NCBI RefSeq assembly: GCF_002556545.1
Contig: NZ_CP022685.1
Location: 2,294,001-2,358,000 of the forward strand
DNA length: 64,000 nucleotides
Reading direction: 5' to 3'
Source of the DNA: Streptomyces formicae
Lineage (GTDB): Bacteria; Actinomycetota; Actinomycetes; Streptomycetales; Streptomycetaceae
Each line of letters starts with the position of its first letter. Positions within the stretch are counted from its first letter, which is position 1. Made by a program: the position numbers and the translations under genes. This document shows positions 8,555-16,768 of the stretch, piece after piece. Below the pieces are notes generated by a model. That model did no database searches. It saw nothing but the letters and a program-made list of their open reading frames with translations, and was not told the DNA's origin.

Positions 8555-9034
8555 ATGATCGACGGTCCGTACTTCGTGCTCGCCGTGCTCGGCGCGCTCG
8601 CCTGTGGCCTCGCCGCCGGGGTCTTCTGCGCCTTCTCCACCTTCGTGATGAAGGGACTCGCCGCACTGCCCCCCGCGCAGGGCATCGCCGCGATGAACCG
8701 GATCAACGTCACCGCCGTCACCCCGGCGTTCATGGCCGTGTTCCTCGGCGCCGCGGGACTGTGCGCCGTGCTCGCCGTCGTGACGTTCGTGCTCTGGCCC
8801 GACGAGGGCACCGTCGAGCTGCTGCTCGGCTGCGCGCTGTATCTGGTCGGCTCGTTCGGGGTGACGATCGCCGCGAACATCCCGCGCAACGAGGCCCTGT
8901 CCAAGGTCGATCCGGAGAGCGCGGAGGGCGCCGAGTACTGGCGTACGTACGTCAGTGAGTGGACCGCGTGGAACCACGTGCGCGGGGTCGCCTCCCTCGG
9001 CGCCACGGCGTCGTTCATCCTCGCGCTGACCTGA
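8555..9034 (+). CDS. DUF1772 (anthrone-oxygenase-like) membrane protein
   Basis: A 159-residue membrane protein with four predicted helices (about 5-27, 55-77, 83-103 and 138-158). The central motif (AMNRINVTAVTPAFM) and the loop NIPRNEAL are typical of DUF1772, a family that includes fungal and actinobacterial anthrone-oxygenase homologues. The actual activity here is unknown. The ATG is preceded by GGGAG at a spacing of 6. It stands alone, with 193 bp of non-coding sequence after it. Confidence 0.85.
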   Translation: MIDGPYFVLAVLGALACGLAAGVFCAFSTFVMKGLAALPPAQGIAAMNRINVTAVTPAFMAVFLGAAGLCAVLAVVTFVLWPDEGTVELLLGCALYLVGSFGVTIAANIPRNEALSKVDPESAEGAEYWRTYVSEWTAWNHVRGVASLGATASFILALT

Positions 9035-9227
9035 CCGGCGGCGCCAACTCCCCCTCGCCCTCGGGGAATGCGAGCCGGGGCGGGATCGTTGGAAGGAACG
9101 GCATGTCGCCCTCGGGGCCGCGATAGGGGCCCTTCGGGCGGCCCGCCGCGATCCTTCGTTCCGCCGTCAGGCGCAGGGCCACCCCAGCGCGTCCCCCCTG
9201 TTGGCGGCCGGTCCTGGAGGGTGCCCG

Positions 9228-11411
9228 ATGACAACGCTCGACGAACGCCCCGCGTTCCGGCCCGCGCGTCCCGCGCCCGCCGTGCTGCGGCTCGACGACG
9301 CACGGGCCGCGCTCGTCCCTCTCACCGGTTCCAAGGCCGCGCGTCTGGCGCGCGCCGCCCGCGCGGGGCTTCCCGTACTGCCCGGATTCGTCGTGCCGCG
9401 CGGCGGAAGCCAGGACGCGGGCGGCGACGACCGCCTGCGTCCGGCCTGGCGCGAGCTGTCGCGGGACGGCGCGCTGCCGCTGGTCGTCCGCTCCTCCTCG
9501 CCACAGGAGGACACGCAGGAGTCCTCCCTGGCAGGGCATTTCACCTCCGTCCTCGACGTACGCGGCTGGACGGAGTTCCGCGCGGCCGTACGCACCGTGG
9601 TCGCGTCGGCCCGGCGGCCGGACGGCACGGTGGCCCCGATGGCCGTCCTCGTACAGCCGATGCTCGCCGCGCGCGTCGGCGGCGTGCTGTTCGGCGCGGA
9701 TCCCGTCGCGGGGCGGTCCGACCGGATGCTGGTGAGCGCGGTGCGGGGCGGTCCCGAGACGCTGGTCGGCGGTGAACAGGCGGGCACGAACCACTGGTTG
9801 AGCCGTGGCGGACGGCTCTTGCGCACCGAACCACCCGGCGCCGAATCGCCCGACACGGATCCGTCCGGCACGGACCTGCCGAGCGACGGACCACCCGGAC
9901 CCGGCCCCCTCCTCACCCCCGCCGAGCTCCGCCGCCTGGCCAGGCTCGCCCGGCGCGCCCGTCGGGTGTTCGGCGGGCCGCAGGACATCGAGTTCGGTTT
10001 CGACGAGGCGAGCGGGCGCCTCTGGCTCTTCCAGAGCAGGCCCATCACCGCGCTGGCCGCCCGCCCTCCGCGCGGCGCGCGCCTGCTCGGGCCCGGCCCC
10101 GTCGCCGAGACGCTGCCGGACCAACTGGAGCCGCTGGAAGAGGACTTGTGGATCGCTCCGATGGCGCGCGGGCTCGCCGCCGCGCTCGACATCGGGGCCT
10201 CCGCACCGCGCCGCACCCTGCGCGGCACACCGGTGGTCACCTCGGTCGGCGGGCGCGCCGCCGCGGATCTACGGCTCCTGGGCGCGGCCCCGCCCGCGCA
10301 CCCCTGGCTCGCGCTCCTGAATCCGGCGCCGGGCGCCCGCAGACTCGCCGCGGCCTGGCGCGTGGGCCGCCTCAGCACCGCGCTGCCCGGTCTCGCGCTC
10401 GACCTCTGCGCGGACATCGACCGTGCCCTCGCCGAGACACCGCCGCCCGCCGAACTCCCGCCACCCGCCCTGGCGGCCACGCTCCGCTGGACCCGTGCGG
10501 CCCTGGTGCCGCTGCACGCCCAGGAGGCCCTGTGCGGGGCGCTGCTCACGGAGTCGAGCACGGCGACGGCGGCCGGTGCGGCGCTCGGCGCGCTCGCCCG
10601 CGGCCGCGCCCACGGGCTGCCCGACCACCGGATCACGGCGACGGACCCGGTGGTGCTCGCGCTGGTACCGCCGAGTCTGCGTGATGACGTACGACTCCCC
10701 GAACAGGCCGTCGGCGCGGCGGAGTTGGCGCCGCCTCCCCCGGTCGGGTCGTTGCCGCCGCGCGAGGCCCTGCGACTGCGCGTCCGCTGGACGCAGGAGT
10801 TGCAGGTCCGGCTGGTGCGCGAGGCGGGCAGGCGGCTCGCGGCGCGGGGCGCGGCGCTCGGCGGGGCCGACCGGGTCGGGCTGCTGCGCTGGGGCGAGTT
10901 GATGGACGCGCTGGCGGGCGGGCCGCTGCCCGGTGACTTCGGCGAGCGCCTGCCGGGGAGCGCTTCCGCGCCGCTGCCCGACGCGTTCCGGCTCACCGAC
11001 GGCGGCACCGTCGTGGCCGAACGGCCGACGCGCCACGACGGTGACGAGGGCGACGGTCGCGGCGTCTCCGGCGGGCGCGCCGCGGGCATCGCGTGGCACG
11101 GCACGGGGGTACGGCCGCCGGACGCGGTTCTCGTCGTACGCACCCTCGATCCCGCGCTCGCCCCGCTGCTGCCGGGGCTCGCGGGGCTGATCGCGCAGAC
11201 CGGCAGCCCGCTGTCCCATCTGGCCTTACTGGCAAGGGAGTTCGGGCTGCCCGCGGTCGTCGGCGTACCGGACGCGGTGCGGCGCGTCCCGCCGGGCAGC
11301 AGCCTGACGCTGGACGGTACGACCGGTGAGGTGCGCCTGGACGGCGTACGCCTGGCACGGGCGGAAGCGCCCCTCACGGACACGGCCGCGCGGCCCGAGG
11401 CGGAGCGGTGA
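9228..11411 (+). CDS. PEP/pyruvate-binding and PEP-utilising (rifampin-phosphotransferase-like) protein, TTA codon
   Basis: A 727-residue protein with the architecture of rifampin phosphotransferase and PEP synthase. The N-terminal ATP-grasp PEP/pyruvate-binding domain (about 20-290) contains LTGSKAARLARAARAGLPVLPGF, VVRSSSPQEDT, VGGVLFGADPV and DIEFGFDEASGRLWLFQSRPI. A linker and substrate-binding region (about 295-630) follows, then the C-terminal swivelling domain with the phospho-acceptor His664 in SPLSHLALLAREFGLPAVVG. It is shorter than characterised Rph (about 870 aa). Leu667, three residues after the histidine, is encoded by TTA (11226-11228). The ATG at 9228 follows a GGAGG. The next gene overlaps by 4 bp. 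Confidence 0.82.
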   Translation: MTTLDERPAFRPARPAPAVLRLDDARAALVPLTGSKAARLARAARAGLPVLPGFVVPRGGSQDAGGDDRLRPAWRELSRDGALPLVVRSSSPQEDTQESSLAGHFTSVLDVRGWTEFRAAVRTVVASARRPDGTVAPMAVLVQPMLAARVGGVLFGADPVAGRSDRMLVSAVRGGPETLVGGEQAGTNHWLSRGGRLLRTEPPGAESPDTDPSGTDLPSDGPPGPGPLLTPAELRRLARLARRARRVFGGPQDIEFGFDEASGRLWLFQSRPITALAARPPRGARLLGPGPVAETLPDQLEPLEEDLWIAPMARGLAAALDIGASAPRRTLRGTPVVTSVGGRAAADLRLLGAAPPAHPWLALLNPAPGARRLAAAWRVGRLSTALPGLALDLCADIDRALAETPPPAELPPPALAATLRWTRAALVPLHAQEALCGALLTESSTATAAGAALGALARGRAHGLPDHRITATDPVVLALVPPSLRDDVRLPEQAVGAAELAPPPPVGSLPPREALRLRVRWTQELQVRLVREAGRRLAARGAALGGADRVGLLRWGELMDALAGGPLPGDFGERLPGSASAPLPDAFRLTDGGTVVAERPTRHDGDEGDGRGVSGGRAAGIAWHGTGVRPPDAVLVVRTLDPALAPLLPGLAGLIAQTGSPLSHLALLAREFGLPAVVGVPDAVRRVPPGSSLTLDGTTGEVRLDGVRLARAEAPLTDTAARPEAER

Positions 11412-12364
11412 GGCGGCTCGCCTACGTCTTCGGCGGGGCATCGGCCGCCGGGGCCGCCTGCTACCTCGTCATCTACCTGTACCGCTGGCAGTGGCAACGG
11501 GCCATCCTGTGCGGGGTGTTGCTCGTGGTCGTCGAGGTGCTGCTGCTGGGGGCGGTGCTGCTCGGGCGCCTCGCACGCATCGAGCGGCGCGTCGAGATGC
11601 AGCTGCGCGATGCCGCCCCACACGCACACCCGGGGCCACACGCGCACCCGCACCCGCACCCGCCGGATCTCCTCGCGCGACTCCGCCAGGACCCGGCCCC
11701 CGGCGCCTTCCGCTGGCTCGACGAGGGGCAAGGACCGGAACAGGACCCTGGCGGCACCCGCACCTACGTCTTCGTCCCGGTGCTCATGGTCACCGGCGCG
11801 CTCCTGTCCGGGCTGGCCTGGCTGGTGCAGCGGATCGCCGCCGTGACCGCGCGGCCCGTCGCCGAACGGCGGCTCGCGGGGCGGCTCGCCGTGCTCGCGG
11901 CGCCGCCGCCCGGGGCCGGGCTCGACGACCTTCCCCCACCGGGCGGCCCGCGCGACCGGCGCAGGACCGGCCGCCTGCTCGCCGTCGCCGCCGTCGGCGC
12001 GGCGCTCCTCGCCGGGCTCGTCGTGGGCCTCGCCGAGCTCACCCAGACCCGCGAGGGCCAGGAGAACGCCGCCGCGGCGACGTCCGTGCTGCTCCGCGTC
12101 GACATGCGCGGCGGCGACGCCACCGCGGAGCGGCGGTCCCTGGCCGCACACCAGCTCTGGGAGCGGTGCAGGGACGCCACGTCCGCGCCCCTGCGGCACG
12201 CCGCGCTCGGCCCGCTCGACGACGACCTCTACGCGGGCGTCGTACGCCCCGCCCTCACCGACCACGACCGCATGCGGCTGCGCGGCTGCCTGGAGGACAC
12301 GGAGCTGGACAAGGCACATCTGACGGTGCTCGGCATCGGCGACACGGACCCGGACGACGACTGA
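11408..12364 (+). CDS. Multi-pass membrane protein with His-rich loop
   Basis: A 318-residue protein of unknown function. Hydrophobic segments lie near residues 6-25, 33-54, 120-143 and 192-214. Between TM2 and TM3 is a His/Pro-rich stretch (HAHPGPHAHPHPHP, about residues 74-88) that could bind metal. The C-terminal 100 residues are soluble and acidic at the end (DTDPDDD). The GTG start overlaps the stop of the PEP-utilising gene (GTGA), so the two are translationally coupled and probably act together. I recognise no named domain. Confidence 0.72.
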   Translation: MRRLAYVFGGASAAGAACYLVIYLYRWQWQRAILCGVLLVVVEVLLLGAVLLGRLARIERRVEMQLRDAAPHAHPGPHAHPHPHPPDLLARLRQDPAPGAFRWLDEGQGPEQDPGGTRTYVFVPVLMVTGALLSGLAWLVQRIAAVTARPVAERRLAGRLAVLAAPPPGAGLDDLPPPGGPRDRRRTGRLLAVAAVGAALLAGLVVGLAELTQTREGQENAAAATSVLLRVDMRGGDATAERRSLAAHQLWERCRDATSAPLRHAALGPLDDDLYAGVVRPALTDHDRMRLRGCLEDTELDKAHLTVLGIGDTDPDDD

Positions 12365-12454
12365 GCGGACGCCTCCGGGATCGGCCAACTCCCTTTACAC
12401 GGGCGGGGGTTACTCTGCCAGTGCACCCCGCGCCTGTTCCCCGCCCCGCCACCC

Positions 12455-12538
12455 GGTCCCACCTCCCGATCCCACCTCCCGATCCCACCTCCCGGTCCCA
12501 CCTCCCGGCCCCACCTCCCGATCCCGTCTCCCGGTCCC
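12455..12538. repeat. 13-bp tandem repeat, six full copies
   Basis: The unit GATCCCACCTCCC (variants GGTCCC and GGCCCC) repeats from 12455 to 12532 and ends in a partial copy. It lies in the 190-bp gap between two plus-strand genes and stops 16 bp before the ATG of the phosphatase gene, where a ribosome-binding site would be expected. Copy number could vary between strains. Confidence 0.9.
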
Positions 12539-12554
12539 GACCCCCTGGTCCCCC

Positions 12555-13253
12555 ATGGCCTCCCTCAGCACTCCGCTCCCCCCGCCCCTCCCCCGCCGCG
12601 CGCTCCGCACCGGCCTGCGTCTCGTCGCGGGCTGTCTGCTCGGCTATCTCGCGCTCTGGGCCACCGGCACCCTCGGCGTGCTCGCGCTCACCGACGTGGC
12701 GCGCGCCACCACGGATCAGCCCCGTGGCGCCCTCCACGTCACCGGCATCCACCACTTCGGGCCCGTCGACGCCGAGGGGCGGCTGTGGCGGGGCGCCGCG
12801 CCCTCGACCGAGGGGTACCGCGGTCTGGCGCGGCTCGGCTTCGCCACCGTCGTCGATCTGCGCGCCGAGGACCTGAGCGCCGCGCAGCTCGACCAGCCGC
12901 GCCGGGCGGGACTGCGGGCCGTGCGGCTGCCGATCCGGGACGGCCAGACGCCGCCGCCCGCGCAGGTCGCCCGCTTCCTCGACGTCGTCCGCGCGTCCCC
13001 GGGGCCGGTGTTCGTGCACTGTGGCGCGGGGGTCGGGCGCACCGGGGCGATGGCCGCCGCGTACCTCGTCCGCACGGGCGAGGAGTCCCCGGCGCACGCG
13101 ACCCTGCGCAACCTCGCGGTCGGACCGCCCTCCATCGAGCAGATCTTCTACGCGCTGAGCCTGGGCCGCCACCACGCGCGGCAGCCGCCGCTGCCGGTCG
13201 TCGCGGTCAGCCGCCTGGTGGACGCGCCCCGCAGGATGTGGTCGTGGCGCTAG
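12555..13253 (+). CDS. Membrane-anchored tyrosine/dual-specificity phosphatase
   Basis: A 232-residue protein. Residues about 20-45 form one membrane helix (LVAGCLLGYLALWATGTLGVLAL), and the rest is a cysteine-phosphatase domain. The signature HCGAGVGRTG (CX5R loop) is intact near residue 155, with the upstream FATVVDLRAED typical of DSP/PTP-like enzymes. It probably removes phosphate from protein tyrosine or a phosphoinositide outside or at the membrane. No Shine-Dalgarno sequence is visible before the ATG because the 13-bp repeat array occupies that place. Confidence 0.85.
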   Translation: MASLSTPLPPPLPRRALRTGLRLVAGCLLGYLALWATGTLGVLALTDVARATTDQPRGALHVTGIHHFGPVDAEGRLWRGAAPSTEGYRGLARLGFATVVDLRAEDLSAAQLDQPRRAGLRAVRLPIRDGQTPPPAQVARFLDVVRASPGPVFVHCGAGVGRTGAMAAAYLVRTGEESPAHATLRNLAVGPPSIEQIFYALSLGRHHARQPPLPVVAVSRLVDAPRRMWSWR

Positions 13254-13268
13254 GCCCTGTAGGGCCTA
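13251..13268. terminator. Short bidirectional terminator hairpin
   Basis: TAGGCCCT-GT-AGGGCCTA is a perfect 8-bp inverted repeat with a 2-base centre. It begins with the stop codon of the phosphatase gene and lies between this gene and the convergent DUF397 gene. Confidence 0.6.
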
Positions 13269-13276
13269 GGCCCTGG

Positions 13277-13585
13277 TCACGAGAGCAGGAAGTCCGCCTC
13301 GCCCGCCTTCGCGCCCTGGATGAACGCGGTGATCTCTCCACGCGTGTAGATCAGCGCCGGACCGTCCGGGTCAGTGGACTGACGCACCGCGACCCTGCCG
13401 TCGGCCAGCTTCATGGCCTCCAGGCAGTTGCCGCCGTTGCCGCCGCTCCACGGCCTGTGCCAGCCGTCGTTGCCGAGGTCGCGGGCGGGCATGCCGTTGT
13501 ATATCCGGGACTCACTGCGCGAGTCGTCGCGGGCTCCTGGTGAACGCGGACCGGCAGGGCGCGTTCCGGCTCGATGTCGGTCCAT
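13277..13585 (-). CDS. DUF397 protein (WhiJ-partner type)
   Basis: A 102-residue protein. The DUF397 domain occupies the C-terminal 65 residues: WHRPWSGGNGGNCLEAM, then VAVRQSTDPDGPALIYTRGEITAFI. In Streptomyces, DUF397 proteins are small partners of DUF5753/XRE regulators such as WhiJ. The ATG at 13585 is chosen because AAGGAG lies 8 bp upstream, overlapping the end of the XRE gene. A later ATG at 13492 would give only the domain. It is cotranscribed with the XRE gene (1-bp gap). Confidence 0.85.
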   Translation of the reverse strand: MDRHRAGTRPAGPRSPGARDDSRSESRIYNGMPARDLGNDGWHRPWSGGNGGNCLEAMKLADGRVAVRQSTDPDGPALIYTRGEITAFIQGAKAGEADFLLS

Positions 13586-13586
13586 G

Positions 13587-14447
13587 TCACAGCTCCTTGC
13601 GGAGATCGCGGAGGATCTCCTTCGTGCGTTGTGCGGTGGCGGCCTGCGCCGCCATGCGGTCCATGACCTCCAGGTGGGTGGCCACCTCAGTGCGCGCGTC
13701 CAGGTAGACGGCACCGGTCAGGTACTCGCTGTAGACCATGTCGGGCAGCTCCGCCACGGCGAACCGGAACAGCACGAACGGTCCGTACGTCCCGGGGTGC
13801 GGCCCCGCCGCGAAGGGCGCGACCTGAAGCGTGACATGGGGCATTTCGGTTGCTTCGAGCAGTTTGTCGAACTGCTCGCGCATCACATCGGGTCCGCCCA
13901 CGGGCCTGCGCAGCGCGGTCTCGTCCATCACCACCCAGAGCCGGGGCGCGTCCTCGCGGGTGAGCAGCGACTGGCGCTCCATGCGCAGCGCCACGTACCG
14001 CTCGATGTCCGCGGGCCTGGTCTGGCCGATCGCGCCGGAGCGCATCACGCCGCGGGCGTACTCCTCGGTCTGGAGCAGTCCGGGCACGAAGTGCGGCTCG
14101 TAGGACCTGATGAGGCTGGCGGCGCCCTCCAGGCTGACGTACATGCTGAACCAGCCGGGCAGGATGTCGTGGAACCGCTGCCACCAGCCCGGCTTGTTGG
14201 CCTCCTCGGCGAGCAGGACGAAGGAATCCGCCTCGTCGTCCGCGACGCCGTACGACTTCAGGAGCAGCTGGAGATACGGGATCTTCAGCGCGACCTCGGC
14301 CGTCTCCATCCGGCGGACGGTGGCGGGGGCGACGCGCAGGATCTTCGCGGCCTCCTCGCGTTTGAGGCCCGCGCGCTCGCGCAGATCCTGCAGGCGACGA
14401 CCGAGAACGACCTGTCCGACGGTCGGCGCGGACCGCGGTTCGCTCAC
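13587..14447 (-). CDS. XRE-family regulator with DUF5753 C-terminal domain (WhiJ-like)
   Basis: A 286-residue transcription factor. The N-terminal helix-turn-helix (about 15-65) reads GRRLQDLRERAGLKREEAAKIL and APATVRRMETAE. The rest is DUF5753 (HFVPGLLQTEEYARGVMRSG, TLQVAPFAAG, YLTGAVYLD). This is the WhiJ family, of which Streptomyces carry dozens, many tied to development or antibiotic control. The GTG at 14447 is preferred over a GTG at 14462 because GGAGG lies 8 bp upstream of it. It is divergent from the anti-sigma ATPase gene and followed by the DUF397 gene. Confidence 0.9.
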   Translation of the reverse strand: MSEPRSAPTVGQVVLGRRLQDLRERAGLKREEAAKILRVAPATVRRMETAEVALKIPYLQLLLKSYGVADDEADSFVLLAEEANKPGWWQRFHDILPGWFSMYVSLEGAASLIRSYEPHFVPGLLQTEEYARGVMRSGAIGQTRPADIERYVALRMERQSLLTREDAPRLWVVMDETALRRPVGGPDVMREQFDKLLEATEMPHVTLQVAPFAAGPHPGTYGPFVLFRFAVAELPDMVYSEYLTGAVYLDARTEVATHLEVMDRMAAQAATAQRTKEILRDLRKEL

Positions 14448-14595
14448 GTCTCCTACCTCCACCTACTCCGCGTTGCTTCAACTCACACCGCACCGCGAGC
14501 TGTTGCGAGCAGTGTGCCATGCGCCGTCTCGGAGGAACACGCCACTGTGCACTTTTCAGAGTGGCTCTTGCCAAGGTGTTCCGGGCGGGGCGATA

Positions 14596-15096
14596 GTGGA
14601 GAGCGTGACTCCGCCCGCGCCGTTAGGAACCGAAGCCGTCGGAGGCCGTCTTGGCGATCTCGCCGAGTACCGGCCCGAGGACGCCGCCGAGGTCTGCGTC
14701 AGTTTCGCTCTCGCCCCGCTTCCGGGCTCCGCCGCACAGGCCAGACGGCTGACGCGTGCGCAGCTCGACGAGTGGGCCGTGCGCGACGACGACGCCTGCG
14801 ACGCGGCGGCTCTGATCGTCTCCGAACTGGTCACCAATGCCGTGGTGCACACCGCGAGCCGGCGGATCATCTGCGAGCTCTGCGCGGATCCGGAGAAACT
14901 GCGAATAGCCGTACGTGACGACGGATGCGGTTCAGGCATGCCGCGCCCGGCGCACAGGGGGGCCGACGAGGAACACGGGAGGGGACTGCTTCTCGTCGAT
15001 GCGGTGAGCAGCGCTTGGGGCGTCCACGACGCGGGGCCCGGTATCGGGCTCACGGTGTGGGCGGAGTTGCCGAGAACGGCGTGCGCGCAGTGGTGA
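14596..15096 (+). CDS. GHKL ATP-binding anti-sigma-factor-like protein (AbaA/RsbW type), TTA codon
   Basis: A 166-residue single-domain histidine-kinase-like ATPase. The N box (ELVTNAVVHT), G1 box (DDGCGSG) and G2 box (HGRGLLLVD) are all present, as in RsbW/SpoIIAB-type anti-sigma factors. It probably binds a sigma or regulatory protein rather than acting as a sensor kinase. The tenth codon is TTA (14623-14625), so translation should depend on the bldA tRNA. The start may be GTG 14596 or GTG 14605, and both include the TTA. It is divergent from the WhiJ-like gene, and the gap probably holds both promoters. Confidence 0.82.
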   Translation: MESVTPPAPLGTEAVGGRLGDLAEYRPEDAAEVCVSFALAPLPGSAAQARRLTRAQLDEWAVRDDDACDAAALIVSELVTNAVVHTASRRIICELCADPEKLRIAVRDDGCGSGMPRPAHRGADEEHGRGLLLVDAVSSAWGVHDAGPGIGLTVWAELPRTACAQW

Positions 15097-15158
15097 CCAG
15101 AACGGCGTGCGCGGGGAACGGATGAATCGAACGTGGCAGTGACGCGGGCGGGGGGCAA

Positions 15159-15602
15159 GTGAGCGCGGGTACGGTGCGACCGTTGGATCTGAACACCTTG
15201 GTCCGGCTTTCCCGGCGGCGAAAGGCGACCAGAGCCTCGCCGCCGTCTCCCCAGCGGCTCGGCCTGCCCGAGGGAATGACCGATCCCCTGGGCTGCGACG
15301 CGGTCGCGGTGCCCGCCTCGCTCGGCCCCGGCCTGATGTCCCGGCTGCCCCGCGTGGGGTGTGTGTACGAGGACGGTTCGCACTGGTGGTGGATCGTGCC
15401 CGCGGACTCCGATGTCGCGATGGAGTGGCCTTCGCTCGTCGCGTACTCGGCGGGGGCGGTGGTCCATGAAGCGGAGTGCCGTCCGGTGCTGATCCATCGT
15501 CCGGAGGGCGACGTTCCCTATACGCCGCCGATTCCGTTGTATCTCGCGTTGTGCCGGGCCGCGGGGACCGCGCCCGGGTGGTCGGGGGCCCTCAGCGCGT
15601 GA
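15159..15602 (+). CDS. Conserved hypothetical protein next to the anti-sigma gene
   Basis: A 147-residue soluble protein with no domain I recognise. A basic N-terminal stretch (RLSRRRKATR) is followed by a compact region with GCVYEDGSHWWWIVPADSD, then YLALCRAAG near the end. The GTG start is 62 bp after the anti-sigma gene, in the same direction, so the two may be co-expressed. Codon use and third-position GC look normal for the window, which supports a real gene. Confidence 0.65.
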   Translation: MSAGTVRPLDLNTLVRLSRRRKATRASPPSPQRLGLPEGMTDPLGCDAVAVPASLGPGLMSRLPRVGCVYEDGSHWWWIVPADSDVAMEWPSLVAYSAGAVVHEAECRPVLIHRPEGDVPYTPPIPLYLALCRAAGTAPGWSGALSA

Positions 15603-15657
15603 GCGCTCCGCTGGGTTGAGCGGAATTCGGGGGTGTTCGTCGGCTCTGATCGTGCGG

Positions 15658-15700
15658 GGCCGTTCGGGCTGGGCGCGCAGTTCCCCGCGCCCCTTAGAGG
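15658..15700. repeat. Streptomyces interspersed GC-rich repeat (copy 2)
   Basis: The core GCGCAGTTCCCCGCGCCCC is preceded by GGGCTGG, as in the copies near 4.18 kb and 58.6 kb. It lies in the 135-bp gap between two convergent genes. Confidence 0.8.
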
Positions 15701-15737
15701 GCACCCGACACCGCCTCGTCGGTTGTCCCCCCCACCG

Positions 15738-16751
15738 TCACGGCTTCCATTCGACGACGGTCTTGACCGCTGCGGCCACCCGCCCGGCGTCCGGCAGGTA
15801 GAGGTCTTCGAGCGCGGGGCTGAACGGCACGGGCGTGTGCGGCGGGGTGACCGTCTCGATCGGTGCCTGGAGCGCGCCGAACGCCTCGCGGGCGACGAGC
15901 GCGGAAATGTCGGCGGCCATGCCGCAGCGCGGCCCCGCCTCGTCGACGACCACGAGGCGCCCGGTCCGCCCGACGCTCTCGATGACGGTCTCCGTGTCCA
16001 GCGGGCTGGTGGTGCGCGGGTCGATGACCTCGCAGCGCACCCCGGAGGCCGCGAGGCCGTCCGCCGCCTCGCAGGCCACGGAGACCATGCGGCCGAGCGC
16101 CACGACCGTGACGTCCCGGCCCTCGCGCACGACGTCCGCCTCGCCGAAGGGGATCGTGTAGCTCTCGGCGGGCACGTCGCCCACCACGTCGTACATCGCC
16201 TTGTGCTCGCAGAAGATCACCGGGTCGTCGTCCCTGATCGCTTGGATCATCAGCCCCTTCGCCTCGTACGGGGAGGACGGCAGGGCGACCTTGAGTCCCG
16301 GCACGGAGGTGAAGACGGGGTACAGCGCCTGCGAGTGCTGGGCCGCGGCGCGCAGGCCCGCCCCGTACATCGCGCGGATGACGACGGGCGTGACGGCCTT
16401 GCCGCCGAACATGTACCGGAACTTCGCCGCCTGGTTGAAGATCTGGTCGAAGCAGACCCCCATGAAGTCGATGAACATCAGCTCGGCGACCGGCCGCAGG
16501 CCGCGGGTCGCGGCTCCGATCGCCGCGCCGATGAACGCGGACTCCGAGATCGGGGTGTCCAGGACCCGTCCGGGGAAGCGAGGCTGGAGCCCCTTCGTCA
16601 CACCGAGGACGCCGCCCCAGGCGTCGTCGGCGCCGGGCGCGCCCGCGCCGCCCGCGTTGTCCTCACCCATGACGATGACCGAGGGGTCGCGCTCCATCTC
16701 CTGCGCCAGTGCTTCGTTGATCGCCTCGCGGTAGCTGATGCTGCGTGCCAT
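15738..16751 (-). CDS. acoB: Alpha-ketoacid/acetoin dehydrogenase E1 component, beta subunit
   Basis: A 337-residue TPP-dependent E1 beta subunit. It starts MARSISYREAINEAL and contains VIVMGEDNAGG, RVLDTPISESAFIGAAIGAA, FDQIFNQAAKFRYMFGG and EVIDPRTTSPLD, all typical of the AcoB/PdhB family, with transketolase pyrimidine and C-terminal domains in order. With the alpha subunit 17 bp upstream it should form an alpha2beta2 E1. Similarity in the alpha subunit points to acetoin cleavage rather than pyruvate or branched-chain acids, but this is not certain. No E2 or E3 gene follows. Confidence 0.85.
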   Translation of the reverse strand: MARSISYREAINEALAQEMERDPSVIVMGEDNAGGAGAPGADDAWGGVLGVTKGLQPRFPGRVLDTPISESAFIGAAIGAATRGLRPVAELMFIDFMGVCFDQIFNQAAKFRYMFGGKAVTPVVIRAMYGAGLRAAAQHSQALYPVFTSVPGLKVALPSSPYEAKGLMIQAIRDDDPVIFCEHKAMYDVVGDVPAESYTIPFGEADVVREGRDVTVVALGRMVSVACEAADGLAASGVRCEVIDPRTTSPLDTETVIESVGRTGRLVVVDEAGPRCGMAADISALVAREAFGALQAPIETVTPPHTPVPFSPALEDLYLPDAGRVAAAVKTVVEWKP

Positions 16752-16768
16752 GCGTCGGCCAACTCCCC

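Noticed and set aside
9035..9227. Possible small gene between DUF1772 and the Rph-like gene (ATGTCGCCC...)
   Set aside because: It ends after a few codons. The region looks non-coding, with GC-rich inverted segments only.
9167..12388. Open frame of about 1,070 codons on the minus strand, antisense to the Rph-like gene
   Set aside because: Composition is Arg/Pro/Ser-rich with no motif, and it is wholly covered by the coding strand of two coupled genes.
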